Source: Bacillota bacterium
GTDB lineage: Bacteria > Bacillota > Clostridia > Oscillospirales > Ruminococcaceae
DNA length: 35,778 nucleotides
Reading direction: 5' to 3'
Assembly (NCBI GenBank): GCA_023391005.1
Contig: JAEWBS010000059.1
Span: 1-35,778, forward strand
The position numbers were made by a program, and so were the translations under genes. The notes beneath the pieces are model-generated. The model made no database searches and had not been told where the DNA came from. It worked only from the letters and a program-made list of their open reading frames with translations. Positions within the stretch are counted from its first letter, which is position 1. The number at the start of each line of letters is the position of its first letter. Of this stretch, positions 1 through 8,058 are shown piece by piece.

Positions 1-725
1 TATCCTACGCGCGGCAGGTGGTGGAGCAGAGCGCGCTCTTGGAGCAGCAGTATAAATCCGGCGCGCCGGTGCGCCGGGTGTTTGCCATCTCGGCGCAGCA
101 CTATGCCTTTGTCGTCAACGCCTTTGTGGAGCTGGTAAAGGAATATGGCGAGAATCAATACGAATTTACGCTGCGCGAGTCCCGTACCTATGATATCATT
201 GAGGATGTGCGAACGCTGCGAAGCGAGCTGGGAATTTTGTATTTGAGCCACTTCAACCGTGAGGTCATGCTGCGGATTCTGCACAATGCCGATGTGCAGT
301 TCGTGTCGCTGTTTACGGCAAGGCCCCATGTGTTTGTCAGCAGGAACAACCCCCTGTCACGCCAATCGCGCATCACGCCCGACGCGCTGCAGGCTTATCC
401 GCGCCTGACCTATGAACAGGGGATCAATAACGCCTTTTATTTTTCCGAGGAGCTGCACAGCACGATGGAGAGCCCCAAGAATATCGTGGTTACCGACCGG
501 GCCACCCTGTTCAATCTGCTGATCGGCCTAAACGGCTACACCATTTCCTCCGGCATTCTGAGCAGCGACTTAAACGGAACCGAGATCGTTGCGGTTCCGC
601 TTGAAAGCGACGAGGTCATGGAGATCGGCTATATCCATGGGACCGACCGACCGATCGGGCACATCAGCCAGCGGTATCTAACACATCTTCAAACCTATAT
701 TGAACGGTATCGCGCGCTGATATAG
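1..725 (+). CDS. LysR-family transcriptional regulator, C-terminal part (truncated by window start)
   Basis: The reading frame is open from base 3 and ends at a TAG at 723-725, giving about 240 residues. The DNA-binding N-terminus lies outside the window. What remains reads as the end of the linker helix followed by a periplasmic-binding-protein-type effector domain. It shows the usual LysR pattern: a first strand (RVFAISAQHYAFVV), a segment on low-valued signals (ELGILYLSHFN) and a hinge region before the last helix. LysR proteins are cytoplasmic homotetrameric regulators that respond to small metabolites. The next gene is a MetE-like methyltransferase with its own promoter 35 bp downstream, so it may be a target, but that is inference. 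The effector cannot be named from this fragment. Confidence is good for the family and nil for the ligand. Confidence 0.8.
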   Translation, partial: SYARQVVEQSALLEQQYKSGAPVRRVFAISAQHYAFVVNAFVELVKEYGENQYEFTLRESRTYDIIEDVRTLRSELGILYLSHFNREVMLRILHNADVQFVSLFTARPHVFVSRNNPLSRQSRITPDALQAYPRLTYEQGINNAFYFSEELHSTMESPKNIVVTDRATLFNLLIGLNGYTISSGILSSDLNGTEIVAVPLESDEVMEIGYIHGTDRPIGHISQRYLTHLQTYIERYRALI

Positions 726-759
726 ACAAAAGCAATAGCTGGCGCGAGTTTTTTGGTAT

Positions 760-788
760 TTTACATGGTCGTCTTTTCTTGTTATCAT
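760..788 (+). promoter_or_regulatory. sigma-A-type promoter for the MetE-like gene
   Basis: A -35 TTTACA (760-765) is separated by exactly 17 bp from a -10 TATCAT (783-788). Transcription would begin near 795. A short GC-rich hairpin (CACGCG/CGCGTG, 809-823) follows just before the ribosome binding site, but it has no U-tract. Confidence 0.6.
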
Positions 789-847
789 GCATTCACAAGC
801 TTACACCGCACGCGGTCCGCGTGTGACAAGATAAGGAGATGGATAAT

Positions 848-1966
848 ATGAGTCAAATTTGTGTGCCCTATCGTTATGATATTGTGGGCAGCTTTCTGCG
901 CCCCGCCCCACTTAAGGTGGCTCGGGAACGGTATGCCGCGGGCGCCATCACGGCTGAGCAGCTTCAAGCCGCGGAGGAAGCCGGTATTCGTACGCTGGTG
1001 GAACAGCAGAAGCAGGCAGGGCTGCTGGCGGTAACCGATGGCGAATTCCGCCGCGCCTACTGGCATTTGGATTTTCTTTGGCATTTGGCTGGGGTTCAAA
1101 GGGAAGAGGTGGAGCACTTCTCGATCGCCTTTCAAGGACATCAGCCCAAGAGCCAGACGCTGCGCATCGTCGACAAGGTGGATTTCCCCGCCGATCACCC
1201 CTTTCTGGCGCACTTTCGCTTCTTGAACAGCCTCTCGGACGGCGTTGTTGCCAAGCAGTGCATTCCTTCGCCCGCGATGCTGCATTTGATCTGCTGCGTC
1301 CGTTCCGAAAATTATGCCCCTATCGACCGTTATCACGACGAGGAGATCTTGCTCGAGGAGATCGCGCTGGCCTATCAAAAGGCCATTCTGGCCTTTTACG
1401 AGGCGGGATGCCGCTATCTTCAGCTCGACGACACCTCTTGGGGCGAGCTGTGCTCGCAGGAAAAGCGCGAGGCTTACGCCGCCCGGGGCATCGACGTGGA
1501 CGCGCTGGCCCGCAAATATGTGTGGCTGGTCAACCGCGCGCTGGAAGTAAAGCCCGCGGATATGGTCGTCACCATGCACATCTGCCGGGGCAATTTCCGC
1601 TCCACCTGGTTTACCTCCGGCGGCTACGAGCCGGTGGCCGAGACGTTGTTCGGCGGCTGCAAGGTGGACGGCTTTTTCCTCGAGTATGACAGCGCGCGTT
1701 CGGGCGGCTTTGAGCCGCTGCGTTTTATCCAAAAACAAAAGGTTGTGCTGGGGCTAATCACTTCCAAGGACCCGCAGCTTGAGGAGAAGCAGGCCGTCGT
1801 CGCCCGCATTCACGAGGCTGCCAAATATGTTCCGTTCGAGCAGCTGGCCATCAGCCCCCAGTGCGGCTTCGCATCCACCGAGGAGGGGAATCTTCTGACC
1901 GAGGAGGAGCAGTGGAACAAGCTGGCGCTTGTCCGACAGATCGCCCAAGAGGTTTGGGGCGCATAA
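848..1966 (+). CDS. MetE C-terminal-type cobalamin-independent methyltransferase (YxjG/YxjH-like)
   Basis: This 372-residue protein matches the catalytic (C-terminal) half of cobalamin-independent methionine synthase, as in the single-domain YxjG/YxjH proteins of Bacillus. Visible features are the N-terminal VGSFLRP segment, the TDGEFRR motif, YLQLDDTSW, and the expected zinc ligands: His and Cys in VTMHICRGN, Glu in EYDSARSGGFEPL and Cys in SPQCGF. The family moves a methyl group to a thiol such as homocysteine, using a folate or another methyl donor. Stand-alone members often have an unproven donor. The start was set at ATG 848 because AAGGAG (833-838) lies 9 nt upstream. The in-frame ATG at 839 abuts that site and is less likely. 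It is followed by a strong terminator, so it is probably monocistronic. Confidence 0.85.
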   Translation: MSQICVPYRYDIVGSFLRPAPLKVARERYAAGAITAEQLQAAEEAGIRTLVEQQKQAGLLAVTDGEFRRAYWHLDFLWHLAGVQREEVEHFSIAFQGHQPKSQTLRIVDKVDFPADHPFLAHFRFLNSLSDGVVAKQCIPSPAMLHLICCVRSENYAPIDRYHDEEILLEEIALAYQKAILAFYEAGCRYLQLDDTSWGELCSQEKREAYAARGIDVDALARKYVWLVNRALEVKPADMVVTMHICRGNFRSTWFTSGGYEPVAETLFGGCKVDGFFLEYDSARSGGFEPLRFIQKQKVVLGLITSKDPQLEEKQAVVARIHEAAKYVPFEQLAISPQCGFASTEEGNLLTEEEQWNKLALVRQIAQEVWGA

Positions 1967-1980
1967 TGATTTAACCGCGA

Positions 1981-2025
1981 AAGGGAGCGCTGAACAGGCC
2001 GTTGCCGATTCAGCGCTCCCTTTTT
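1981..2025 (+). terminator. intrinsic terminator after the MetE-like gene
   Basis: A perfect 12-bp stem (1983-1994 with 2009-2020, GGGAGCGCTGAA arm) with a 14-nt loop is followed by TTTTT. It lies 16 bp after the MetE-like stop codon and before the SLC13 permease, which therefore needs its own promoter or read-through. Confidence 0.85.
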
Positions 2026-2053
2026 ACCCAAAAGCGGAAAGGAACTGCCTGTG

Positions 2054-3493
2054 ATGAAAGAAAAACACCTTTATATCCATCTATTTATCGCCCTGCTGGT
2101 CGGGGTGGGGCTCTTCTTTGGCCTTCGTCCCGACAACGGGCTGACCGCCACCGGCGTGGCCGTGCTTGCCGTAACCCTGCCCACCTTATACCTGTGGCTC
2201 ACCGTCAACACCCACTGGTGCGCGCTGCTCTTTTTGGGGCTTCTGGTGATGACCCGCGCCATGACCGCAAACGAGGTTTGGGCGGGCTCGGTGGGACATT
2301 TTGCCGTGATCACGATGATTGTATTTTCCATCTTCAACTACTGCCTAAAGCAGACGGGCGTCATCGACAAAGTCGCCATCTGGTTTATCACCCGCCCTTT
2401 TCTGCGGGGCCGCCCCTATCTGTTTTTGGCGATGTTCTTTCTGTCCAATCTGGTCATCGGCATGTTTGTGGATAATCTCTCCCTTGCCGTGATTTATGTC
2501 GGCATCGCCGTGGTGCTGGCCGAGAAAATCGGCGTGCAACGGGGGAATTCGTTTTACACCTGCATGTTCATCGGCATTCTCTGGTGCAACGTGGTTATTT
2601 CCATCGCGTCCCCCATCGCGCACGCTCCCGTACTGATTCTCATCGGCATGATGCAGGCTCAACTGGGCATTACCGTTAGCTATGGCCAGTGGCTGTCCTT
2701 CGGTGTGCCCTTTGCGGTGCTGATGTTCCTTGTGATGCTTGCGGCCATCGCCGTGTGGAGACCGGACACATCAGCCTTTCGCGGCTTTGATTTTGATGGT
2801 CTGATAGCGCAGAATAAACCCCTTGACAGCCGGGGCAAGCTTGCGGCAGCCACCTTTGGCGCGTTGGTGCTTGTCATTTTGTTCCCCGAGCTGTTCAAGG
2901 GGGTATTCCCGGTGCTTTGCGGCTACCTGTCGGCCATCGGTGTGGTGGTGCCCGCCATTCTGGCGCTGACGCTGCTTTGTATTCTGCGAGTGGGAGAAAA
3001 GCCGGTGTTGGATATGCCCGAGGCGATGAAAAGCCTGCCAATGCCCGCTATCCTATTTGCCGGCGTGGTTTGCGTCATGTCGGTACCGTTTTCCTCGCCC
3101 ACCACCGGAATCAGCAGTTGGTTGGGCAATATCCTGCAACCGGCGTTCAGTGGCCTGCCCGGCTGGCTGATTGTGGTCATTCTGACCGCCGCCGCCTTTG
3201 TGATGACCAATTTTCTGTCCAATGTGGTGACGATGGTGCTGTTTTTCAACATCGGGCTGGCGCTTTTATCCGGCGGGTCGATCCATCTGGGCGGTTATGC
3301 CGTCGCGATCGGCTTTGCCGCGTCGATGGCCACGCTGACGCCCTCCGCCTGCGCCCCCGCGCCGCTGGTCTTCGGCCCTGGGCATGTCACAGTGCGGGGC
3401 GTGTTTAAGGCAAATCTTGTTTTTCTGGGGCTTGCCTTTGTCATCATTTTAGGGCTCCTTTACCCAGCGACCGCTATGCTTTTGGGTCAGTGA
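2054..3493 (+). CDS. SLC13/DASS-type anion permease
   Basis: This 479-residue, very hydrophobic protein has about 11-12 predicted membrane segments. The two halves have similar organisation, as in SLC13/ArsB-type ion transporters. Re-entrant-loop signatures rich in N, S and T are visible (FVDNLSLAVIYV near residue 140, and TNFLSNVVTMVLFFN near residue 390), matching the SNT/NxxS motifs that bind anion and Na+ in DASS carriers. Likely substrates in the family are di- or tricarboxylates or sulfate, and the sequence does not decide between them. The start was chosen at ATG 2054 with a GGAAAGGAA site upstream. The GTG at 2051 is also in frame. It sits alone after a terminator and before a long non-coding stretch, so its context says little about its substrate. 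Confidence 0.75.
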   Translation: MKEKHLYIHLFIALLVGVGLFFGLRPDNGLTATGVAVLAVTLPTLYLWLTVNTHWCALLFLGLLVMTRAMTANEVWAGSVGHFAVITMIVFSIFNYCLKQTGVIDKVAIWFITRPFLRGRPYLFLAMFFLSNLVIGMFVDNLSLAVIYVGIAVVLAEKIGVQRGNSFYTCMFIGILWCNVVISIASPIAHAPVLILIGMMQAQLGITVSYGQWLSFGVPFAVLMFLVMLAAIAVWRPDTSAFRGFDFDGLIAQNKPLDSRGKLAAATFGALVLVILFPELFKGVFPVLCGYLSAIGVVVPAILALTLLCILRVGEKPVLDMPEAMKSLPMPAILFAGVVCVMSVPFSSPTTGISSWLGNILQPAFSGLPGWLIVVILTAAAFVMTNFLSNVVTMVLFFNIGLALLSGGSIHLGGYAVAIGFAASMATLTPSACAPAPLVFGPGHVTVRGVFKANLVFLGLAFVIILGLLYPATAMLLGQ

Positions 3494-3750
3494 GACGACA
3501 GAAAAGCCGGTGATCCGCACATTGCACAATAAGGATGTTCCGGCAAGCGAACGCCTTTAAATGCAGGTGCTTTGGGGTTATCGATTTTATTTTTGATCTA
3601 TGAGATAGGGGAGGCGTCTGATATACCCTTAAACTTTGAACCGCCTTACTTATACTCGACGGAAGGCCTTTTCTCTAGCCCAAGGTTTTATACGTAAGGC
3701 CCTGAGAATCCGCTTTGTAGAGTGGATGTTCAATTCAGGTACCTCTAAAA
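3494..3750. other. non-coding stretch, no supported gene
   Basis: About 260 bp lie between the SLC13 permease and the convergent mog terminator. One short plus-strand frame starting near 3636 has no ribosome binding site and runs straight through the terminator hairpin, so it is not accepted. I see no tRNA, known riboswitch or repeat here. Confidence 0.5.
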
Positions 3751-3792
3751 ATAGGCCCGGTAGGACTCTTGTCCTACCGGGCCTATTTCTAT
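3744..3792 (-). terminator. strong (bidirectional) terminator ending the molybdenum operon
   Basis: A perfect 16-bp stem (3751-3766 with 3771-3786) with a 4-nt loop lies 28 bp beyond the mog stop. On the minus strand it is followed by TTTT (plus-strand AAAA at 3747-3750). A weaker U-run follows on the plus strand, so it can also stop transcription arriving from the SLC13 side. Confidence 0.9.
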
Positions 3793-3814
3793 GTTCCGAG
3801 ATGAAATATTCAGG

Positions 3815-4315
3815 TTACCGCGCACATGCATTGTCTTTTTGACACAATATATCCAGTCCATGCTCAAGCGACGGCAGTATTGCGTCAAGGCTTTCGCTTA
3901 CCGCCTTGGGGCTGCCCGGCAGGTTTATGATCAGCGTTTTGCCGCGTATCGCCGCTATCCCGCGGCCAAGCATCGCGCGGGGGGTAATGGCCATACTGTA
4001 CGCACGTATTGCTTCCGCAATACCCGGCGCCAGACGCTGCGCAATCTCCAAAGTGGCCTCGGGCATTTGGTCGCGCGGCGAAAGGCCGGTGCCGCCTGTC
4101 GTCAGTATCAAATCCGCTAGTTGCTCATCACACCACTTTGCTAATTGCAGGGCCAATCCCTCTTTATCGTCCGGCAGAAGCACCATACCGACCACCTCGC
4201 AGCCTTCGGCATTCATCCGGCTTTTGATCAGCGGGCCGCTTTGATCTTCACGCTGCCCCGCCGCGCCAAGATCGCTTGCGGTTAAGATGGCCACGCGGTA
4301 TTTATTCTTCCACAT
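3815..4315 (-). CDS. mog: molybdopterin adenylyltransferase (Mog/MoaB family)
   Basis: This 166-residue protein has the MoaB/Mog fold signature: an N-terminal VAILTASD strand, the LILTTGGTGLSPRD loop (the TTGGTG(L/T)xxRD motif that binds molybdopterin) and a C-terminal LIINLPGSPKAV segment. Mog adenylates molybdopterin with ATP to prepare it for metal insertion by MoeA. The frame stays open upstream, but that stretch is the shadow of the MOSC gene. The real start is ATG 4315, which overlaps the end of the MOSC gene by 14 nt and implies translational coupling. It is the last gene of the operon before the terminator at 3751-3786. The family assignment is secure. Mog versus MoaB-type naming is a matter of convention here. 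Confidence 0.88.
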   Translation of the reverse strand: MWKNKYRVAILTASDLGAAGQREDQSGPLIKSRMNAEGCEVVGMVLLPDDKEGLALQLAKWCDEQLADLILTTGGTGLSPRDQMPEATLEIAQRLAPGIAEAIRAYSMAITPRAMLGRGIAAIRGKTLIINLPGSPKAVSESLDAILPSLEHGLDILCQKDNACAR

Positions 4316-4742
4316 AGAGGCTATCTCCTTTGGCAATTTGGCCGCCATGCAGCACGCGTGCAAACACACCCTCGCGCGGCATGATGCAATCGCCCACCTG
4401 ATGATAAATGGCACAGTGCGCATGGCACGCCTTGCCGATTTGTGTGACCTCCAGCAGGATATCGCCGCAGCTGAGCTTAGTCCCCACCGGCAGGCGGGCA
4501 AAATCGATGCCGCTGACCAGCAAATTTTCGCCAAACGCGCCGTTTTCGACCTGCCCGCCCTGCGCTTTGAACGCTTCTACCTTCTCATAACTTAACAAGC
4601 TAATTTGCCTGTGCCAATTCCCGGCATGGGCATCGTTTTCGATGCCGTGGTTTTCGAGAATTACGGCACCATGCTGTTCCTTTTTCGCCACACCTTTTAT
4701 GGTACTGGTACACACGGCTATCACTTTGCCTTGCTGTTTCAT
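4302..4742 (-). CDS. MOSC-domain protein
   Basis: This 146-residue protein is essentially one MOSC domain (Moco sulfurase C-terminal type). Motifs seen are GIENDAHAG near residues 34-42, the GAFGENLL segment, and the conserved cysteine region GKACHAHCAIY. MOSC proteins bind sulfur or a molybdenum cofactor and are thought to deliver sulfur to metallo-sulfur centres. In many Clostridia such a small MOSC protein is adjacent to, or fused with, MoaC and Mog, which fits its place here between moaA and mog. The start is ATG 4742, only 2 nt past the moaA stop. A longer frame to 4793 would run into moaA and is not preferred. The exact biochemical role of this subfamily is not established. Confidence 0.85.
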   Translation of the reverse strand: MKQQGKVIAVCTSTIKGVAKKEQHGAVILENHGIENDAHAGNWHRQISLLSYEKVEAFKAQGGQVENGAFGENLLVSGIDFARLPVGTKLSCGDILLEVTQIGKACHAHCAIYHQVGDCIMPREGVFARVLHGGQIAKGDSLYVEE

Positions 4743-4744
4743 TT

Positions 4745-5743
4745 TTATCCCCCTGTTTGGTACATGCCGATGGGGTGGTGTACCAACGCACACTTGCCGC
4801 CCTCTTCGTTGGTTTGCACGAACCCCTGATGGTCTTTGGGTTTGTATTGCACCGCTGCCAAAATCGCATCGGCTATTGCTTCATCGCTTGCACCGCTGCG
4901 TAATAAGGGCTTTAGCGGCACGCCCGCGTCGTAGAAAAGGCAAAGCTTTAAATCGCCCGTTGATGTGAGACGCAGGCGGTTGCATTCGCTGCAAAATGCA
5001 TGGCTGATGGCGTTGATCATGCCCACTCGTCCTTTAAAGCCATCGATGTTCCAATATGTTGCTGGGCCGCCATCCTGTGCGCCGACATCGGCTTTCAAAA
5101 TACCATATTCATCCGAAATTTGGCGTAACACATCATCCCCGTGCGGCAAGATGCCGGCCGTTTCACCGGCCATAGGCATCCATTCAATTAAGCGCACATC
5201 CACCGCATGGCTCTTTGCCAACCCAATCACCGGCAGCCAGTCGGAAGGCCTGCTCTGCGGCGCCAGCACGCAGTTGATTTTTACCGATAAAAAGGGCAGT
5301 GCCAAAGCTGTCTGCAAGCCGTCTTGCACCTTGGATAGGGCATCGAAGCCTGTCAAGGCCTGATAACGCTTTACGTCGAGGGTATCCAGACTGATGTTCA
5401 GTCCATCCACACCCGCATCCAAAAGCGCTGGGGCCATATCTTTTAGCAGCACGCCGTTGGTTGTCAGCCCCAAAAAGCGTATGCCGTCAACCTGCTTGAT
5501 TTGCCGGGCCAAATCCACAAGGCCCTTGCGCACGAGCGGCTCGCCGCCGGTCAGGCGGATCCTGTCCACGCCAAGGCTTGCCATAATGCGCACCAGCCGC
5601 GCCATTTCATCAAAGTTTAATATTTCATCGTGCGGTATAAATGTAACGCCGCTTTGGGGCATGCAATAACGGCAACGCAAATTACACCTGTCGGTTACCG
5701 AAAGGCGTAAATAATTCAGCTTTCGGCCCTGTCCGTCAATCAT
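4745..5743 (-). CDS. moaA: GTP 3',8-cyclase MoaA (radical SAM)
   Basis: This 332-residue radical-SAM enzyme performs the first step of molybdopterin synthesis, converting GTP to 3',8-cyclo-dihydro-GTP. The N-terminal cluster motif CNLRCRYC (Cys20, 24, 27) binds the SAM [4Fe-4S] cluster. The C-terminal FCSECNRLRL stretch and a later Cys (LKLC) form the second, substrate-binding cluster. The protein ends in Thr-Gly-Gly, the C-terminal Gly-Gly tail that is essential in MoaA. The start was placed at ATG 5743, overlapping the moaC stop by 8 nt, with a GGGGA site inside moaC. Longer in-frame starts would lie deep in moaC. Together with MoaC it makes cyclic pyranopterin monophosphate. No moaD or moaE is present in this window. 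Confidence 0.96.
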   Translation of the reverse strand: MIDGQGRKLNYLRLSVTDRCNLRCRYCMPQSGVTFIPHDEILNFDEMARLVRIMASLGVDRIRLTGGEPLVRKGLVDLARQIKQVDGIRFLGLTTNGVLLKDMAPALLDAGVDGLNISLDTLDVKRYQALTGFDALSKVQDGLQTALALPFLSVKINCVLAPQSRPSDWLPVIGLAKSHAVDVRLIEWMPMAGETAGILPHGDDVLRQISDEYGILKADVGAQDGGPATYWNIDGFKGRVGMINAISHAFCSECNRLRLTSTGDLKLCLFYDAGVPLKPLLRSGASDEAIADAILAAVQYKPKDHQGFVQTNEEGGKCALVHHPIGMYQTGG

Positions 5744-6230
5744 GCGGTGTGTCCCCATATTTATAATGTCCGCTTTTGCCGCCCTGTTTTTCCAAAAGGC
5801 GTATCCCGGATATCTCCATGCCCTTGTCCAGCGCCTTGCACATGTCATAAATGGTCAGCAGCGCAATGTTCACGCCGCACAGCGCCTCCATTTCCACACC
5901 CGTTTTGCCCTGTGTCTGTACGGTGCATGTAACGGAAATGGTGCGCGCCGCATCGTCCATGGTGAAATCGACACTGGCTTTTTCGGTCAGCAACGGATGA
6001 CATAACGGAATAAGATGCGGCGTTTGCTTCACCGCCATAATACCGGCCAGACGCGCTACGCCCAGCACATCGCCCTTTTGCACTGTCCCCGCGCAAACCG
6101 CGCTGAAAGCCGCCTCATTCATGCGGATACACCCGCCTGCCACGGCGATGCGCAGGGTAGTGGCTTTCTCCGATACATCCACCATCACGGCATGGCCGTG
6201 TGTGTCAAAATGGTTTGATTGCTCCGCCAT
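5736..6230 (-). CDS. moaC: cyclic pyranopterin monophosphate synthase MoaC
   Basis: This 164-residue protein matches MoaC along its full length. The opening HAVMVDVSEKA, the LIPLCHPL motif near residues 73-80, the TGVEMEAL motif and the LLTIYDMCKALDKGM segment carry the catalytic His, Lys and Asp residues of the family. It acts with MoaA, converting 3',8-cyclo-GTP to cyclic pyranopterin monophosphate in the cytoplasm. It is slightly longer than the E. coli enzyme only at the termini. It sits 21 bp after modC and overlaps moaA by 8 nt, so synthesis and uptake genes are on one transcript. Confidence 0.96.
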   Translation of the reverse strand: MAEQSNHFDTHGHAVMVDVSEKATTLRIAVAGGCIRMNEAAFSAVCAGTVQKGDVLGVARLAGIMAVKQTPHLIPLCHPLLTEKASVDFTMDDAARTISVTCTVQTQGKTGVEMEALCGVNIALLTIYDMCKALDKGMEISGIRLLEKQGGKSGHYKYGDTPHD

Positions 6231-6251
6231 CGGTTGGCCTCCTTTTGCGGG

Positions 6252-7301
6252 TTATTCTTCGAGCAGAAAAATAGCTTGCGGTGGTACGTACAATACATCT
6301 GGCAGGGCCTGCACGCCGCCCTGCTTTGCATATTTCCACCAAATACGGTCGGTATCGCCGTCCGCATCGGCGTTTTGAAACAATACATTTATTTCAAATG
6401 GATCCTCGATCATTTCAAACGGTTTTACCGCAATGGCATTTTGCGCGTTAGCCGCCCGTGAAGGCGCAAAGCTGTGCGCCCGTATGCCCACATAGGCTGT
6501 CTTATCGGGAACCGCTTCCGCCACAGTGAATAGAACGTCCCAGTCCAGCGCGTGTACGCGGTATTCCGATACCTTTTGGGCGCGCGATATGTTTTTGCAG
6601 CCGGTCAGGCGGGCGGTGGCGACATTCTTCGGCCGTGCAAACATGTCGCGGGTGCGGCCCAAAGAGCGCACGCCGCCGTTTTCAAGCACCATAAGCCCCG
6701 GGCACAGCTTGTAGACCTCGTCGCGGTTGTGCGTCACCATCACGGTGTCTCCGCGGTAGGTTTTTAGCAACTTCATCATATCAACTTGCAGCGATTCTTT
6801 CAAGTAAGCATCCAATGCCGAAAACGGTTCATCCAGTAAAAGCACATCCGGTTCATACGCCAAAATACGCGCCAGCGCCACCCGCTGCTGCTGCCCCCCG
6901 GAAAGCTGCGAGGGATAGCGCCCGCCAAGCCCCGCCAGTTCAAAACGCGCCAGCAAATTCTTTACAACAGCGGCTTTTTCGTTCCTGTTCTTGTTTCCCA
7001 GCGCACAGGCAATGTTTTGCCCAACCGTCATGTTGGGGAAAAGCGCGTAGCTTTGAAACAGGTAACCAATGCGGCGCTTTTGTGGTTTTAAATTAATCTT
7101 TTTCTTTGAATCAAACAGCACGCGCCCGTTTACAACGATATGTCCTTCATCGGGGGTTTCAATTCCGGCGATGCATTTGAGCGTCATGCTTTTGCCGCTG
7201 CCGGAAGCGCCCAGTATCCCCAGCGGCCCCGCATCGGATGTGAAGCTGACGTCCAGCGTAAAATCACGGAAGCGCTTTTTAATGGCGACATCAAGACTCA
7301 A
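6252..7301 (-). CDS. modC: molybdate ABC transporter ATP-binding protein
   Basis: This 349-residue ABC ATPase has Walker A GASGSGKS (residues 31-38), a Q-loop in LFQSYALFP, the signature LSGGQQQR near 130, Walker B VLLLDEP near 155 and a switch His in VMVTHNRDEV. The C-terminal ~110 residues form an accessory domain in the place where ModC proteins carry a TOBE/Mop-like fold, although the match there is weak. The start is a TTG (7301-7299) whose TTGA overlaps the modB stop, with AAGGGGG just upstream. No ATG lies near. It energises molybdate (possibly tungstate) import with ModA and ModB. Confidence 0.93.
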   Translation of the reverse strand: MSLDVAIKKRFRDFTLDVSFTSDAGPLGILGASGSGKSMTLKCIAGIETPDEGHIVVNGRVLFDSKKKINLKPQKRRIGYLFQSYALFPNMTVGQNIACALGNKNRNEKAAVVKNLLARFELAGLGGRYPSQLSGGQQQRVALARILAYEPDVLLLDEPFSALDAYLKESLQVDMMKLLKTYRGDTVMVTHNRDEVYKLCPGLMVLENGGVRSLGRTRDMFARPKNVATARLTGCKNISRAQKVSEYRVHALDWDVLFTVAEAVPDKTAYVGIRAHSFAPSRAANAQNAIAVKPFEMIEDPFEINVLFQNADADGDTDRIWWKYAKQGGVQALPDVLYVPPQAIFLLEE

Positions 7302-7984
7302 TGTTTCGCCCCCTTGCCGCGATACCGCTGTTCTTTTAGTGTAAAAAAGTTCATACCCACCACAATAAGAAAGGAAATTCCTACAAGGATACCCACGTAT
7401 TCATAAGCGCTTTCCATGTTGCCGCCCGCGACAGCCGAATAGACGGCCAGCGGCAGGGTGCGCGTTTTACCGGCAATATTACCAGCGATCATGGCGGTGG
7501 CGCCAAACTCGCCCAGCCCGCGCGCAAAGGCCAAAATACCGCCGGCCGCGATGCCCGGCAAGGCCAACGGCATAATGATCCGCCAAAAAATTTGCCATTC
7601 AGGCATACCAATGGTGCGGGCAGCCTGTAGCATTGTTTCATCCACCTGCTCAAACGCGCCGCGGGCGCTGCGATACATGAGCGGAAAAGAGATAACCACC
7701 GCTGCCAGAACGGTGGCGCTCCAGCTAAATACAATCTTCACACTGAAAAAATGCAGCAACAGTGCGCCGATCGGGCGCTTCACGCCAAAAATGTAGAGCA
7801 GAAAAAAGCCTGCGACCGTTGGCGGCAGCACCAATGGCAACGTACATAGTCCGTCGACAATCAGCTTGAGCGCGGCGCTGCGAAGCGACACCACCCACCA
7901 CGCCGTCAAAACACCCAAAAAGAATGTGATGACAATGGATACCGACGCTGTTTTCAGCGATATCAAAATAGCGGAAACATCCAT
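7298..7984 (-). CDS. modB: molybdate ABC transporter permease
   Basis: This 228-residue membrane protein has five or six hydrophobic segments. It has the cytoplasmic EAA-type loop that docks on ModC (AARTIGMPEWQIFWRIIMPLALPGI), which is typical of molybdate/sulfate-type permeases. The phrase LVLPPTVAGFFLLYIFG in the first third and GEFGATAMIAGNIAGKTRTLPLAVY near the end are standard ModB features. The start is ATG 7984 with AGGAGG 8 nt upstream. The 3' end overlaps modC by 4 nt. Confidence 0.95.
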   Translation of the reverse strand: MDVSAILISLKTASVSIVITFFLGVLTAWWVVSLRSAALKLIVDGLCTLPLVLPPTVAGFFLLYIFGVKRPIGALLLHFFSVKIVFSWSATVLAAVVISFPLMYRSARGAFEQVDETMLQAARTIGMPEWQIFWRIIMPLALPGIAAGGILAFARGLGEFGATAMIAGNIAGKTRTLPLAVYSAVAGGNMESAYEYVGILVGISFLIVVGMNFFTLKEQRYRGKGAKH

Positions 7985-8010
7985 CCCTTGGCCTCCTAAA
8001 AATCCACATA

Positions 8011-8039
8011 CGGCGGGCCTACAAACCGCAAGCCCGCCG
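8011..8039 (-). other. modA-modB intercistronic hairpin
   Basis: An 8-bp perfect GC stem (8011-8018 with 8032-8039) with a 13-nt loop lies between modA and modB. On the minus strand it is followed 6 nt later by a short U-rich run (ATTTTTA). Such hairpins after solute-binding-protein genes commonly protect the upstream mRNA or partly terminate, so that more binding protein than permease is made. Which of the two applies here is not visible. Confidence 0.55.
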
Positions 8040-8058
8040 CCAAAGCATTTTACCCGTG

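Noticed and set aside
785..1738. A 317-codon open frame on the minus strand opposite the MetE-like gene
   Set aside because: It is the antisense shadow of a gene with clear zinc-site motifs. It has no ribosome binding site or recognisable domain.
3636..3842. A short plus-strand frame before the mog terminator
   Set aside because: It has no ribosome binding site and runs through a perfect 16-bp terminator hairpin.
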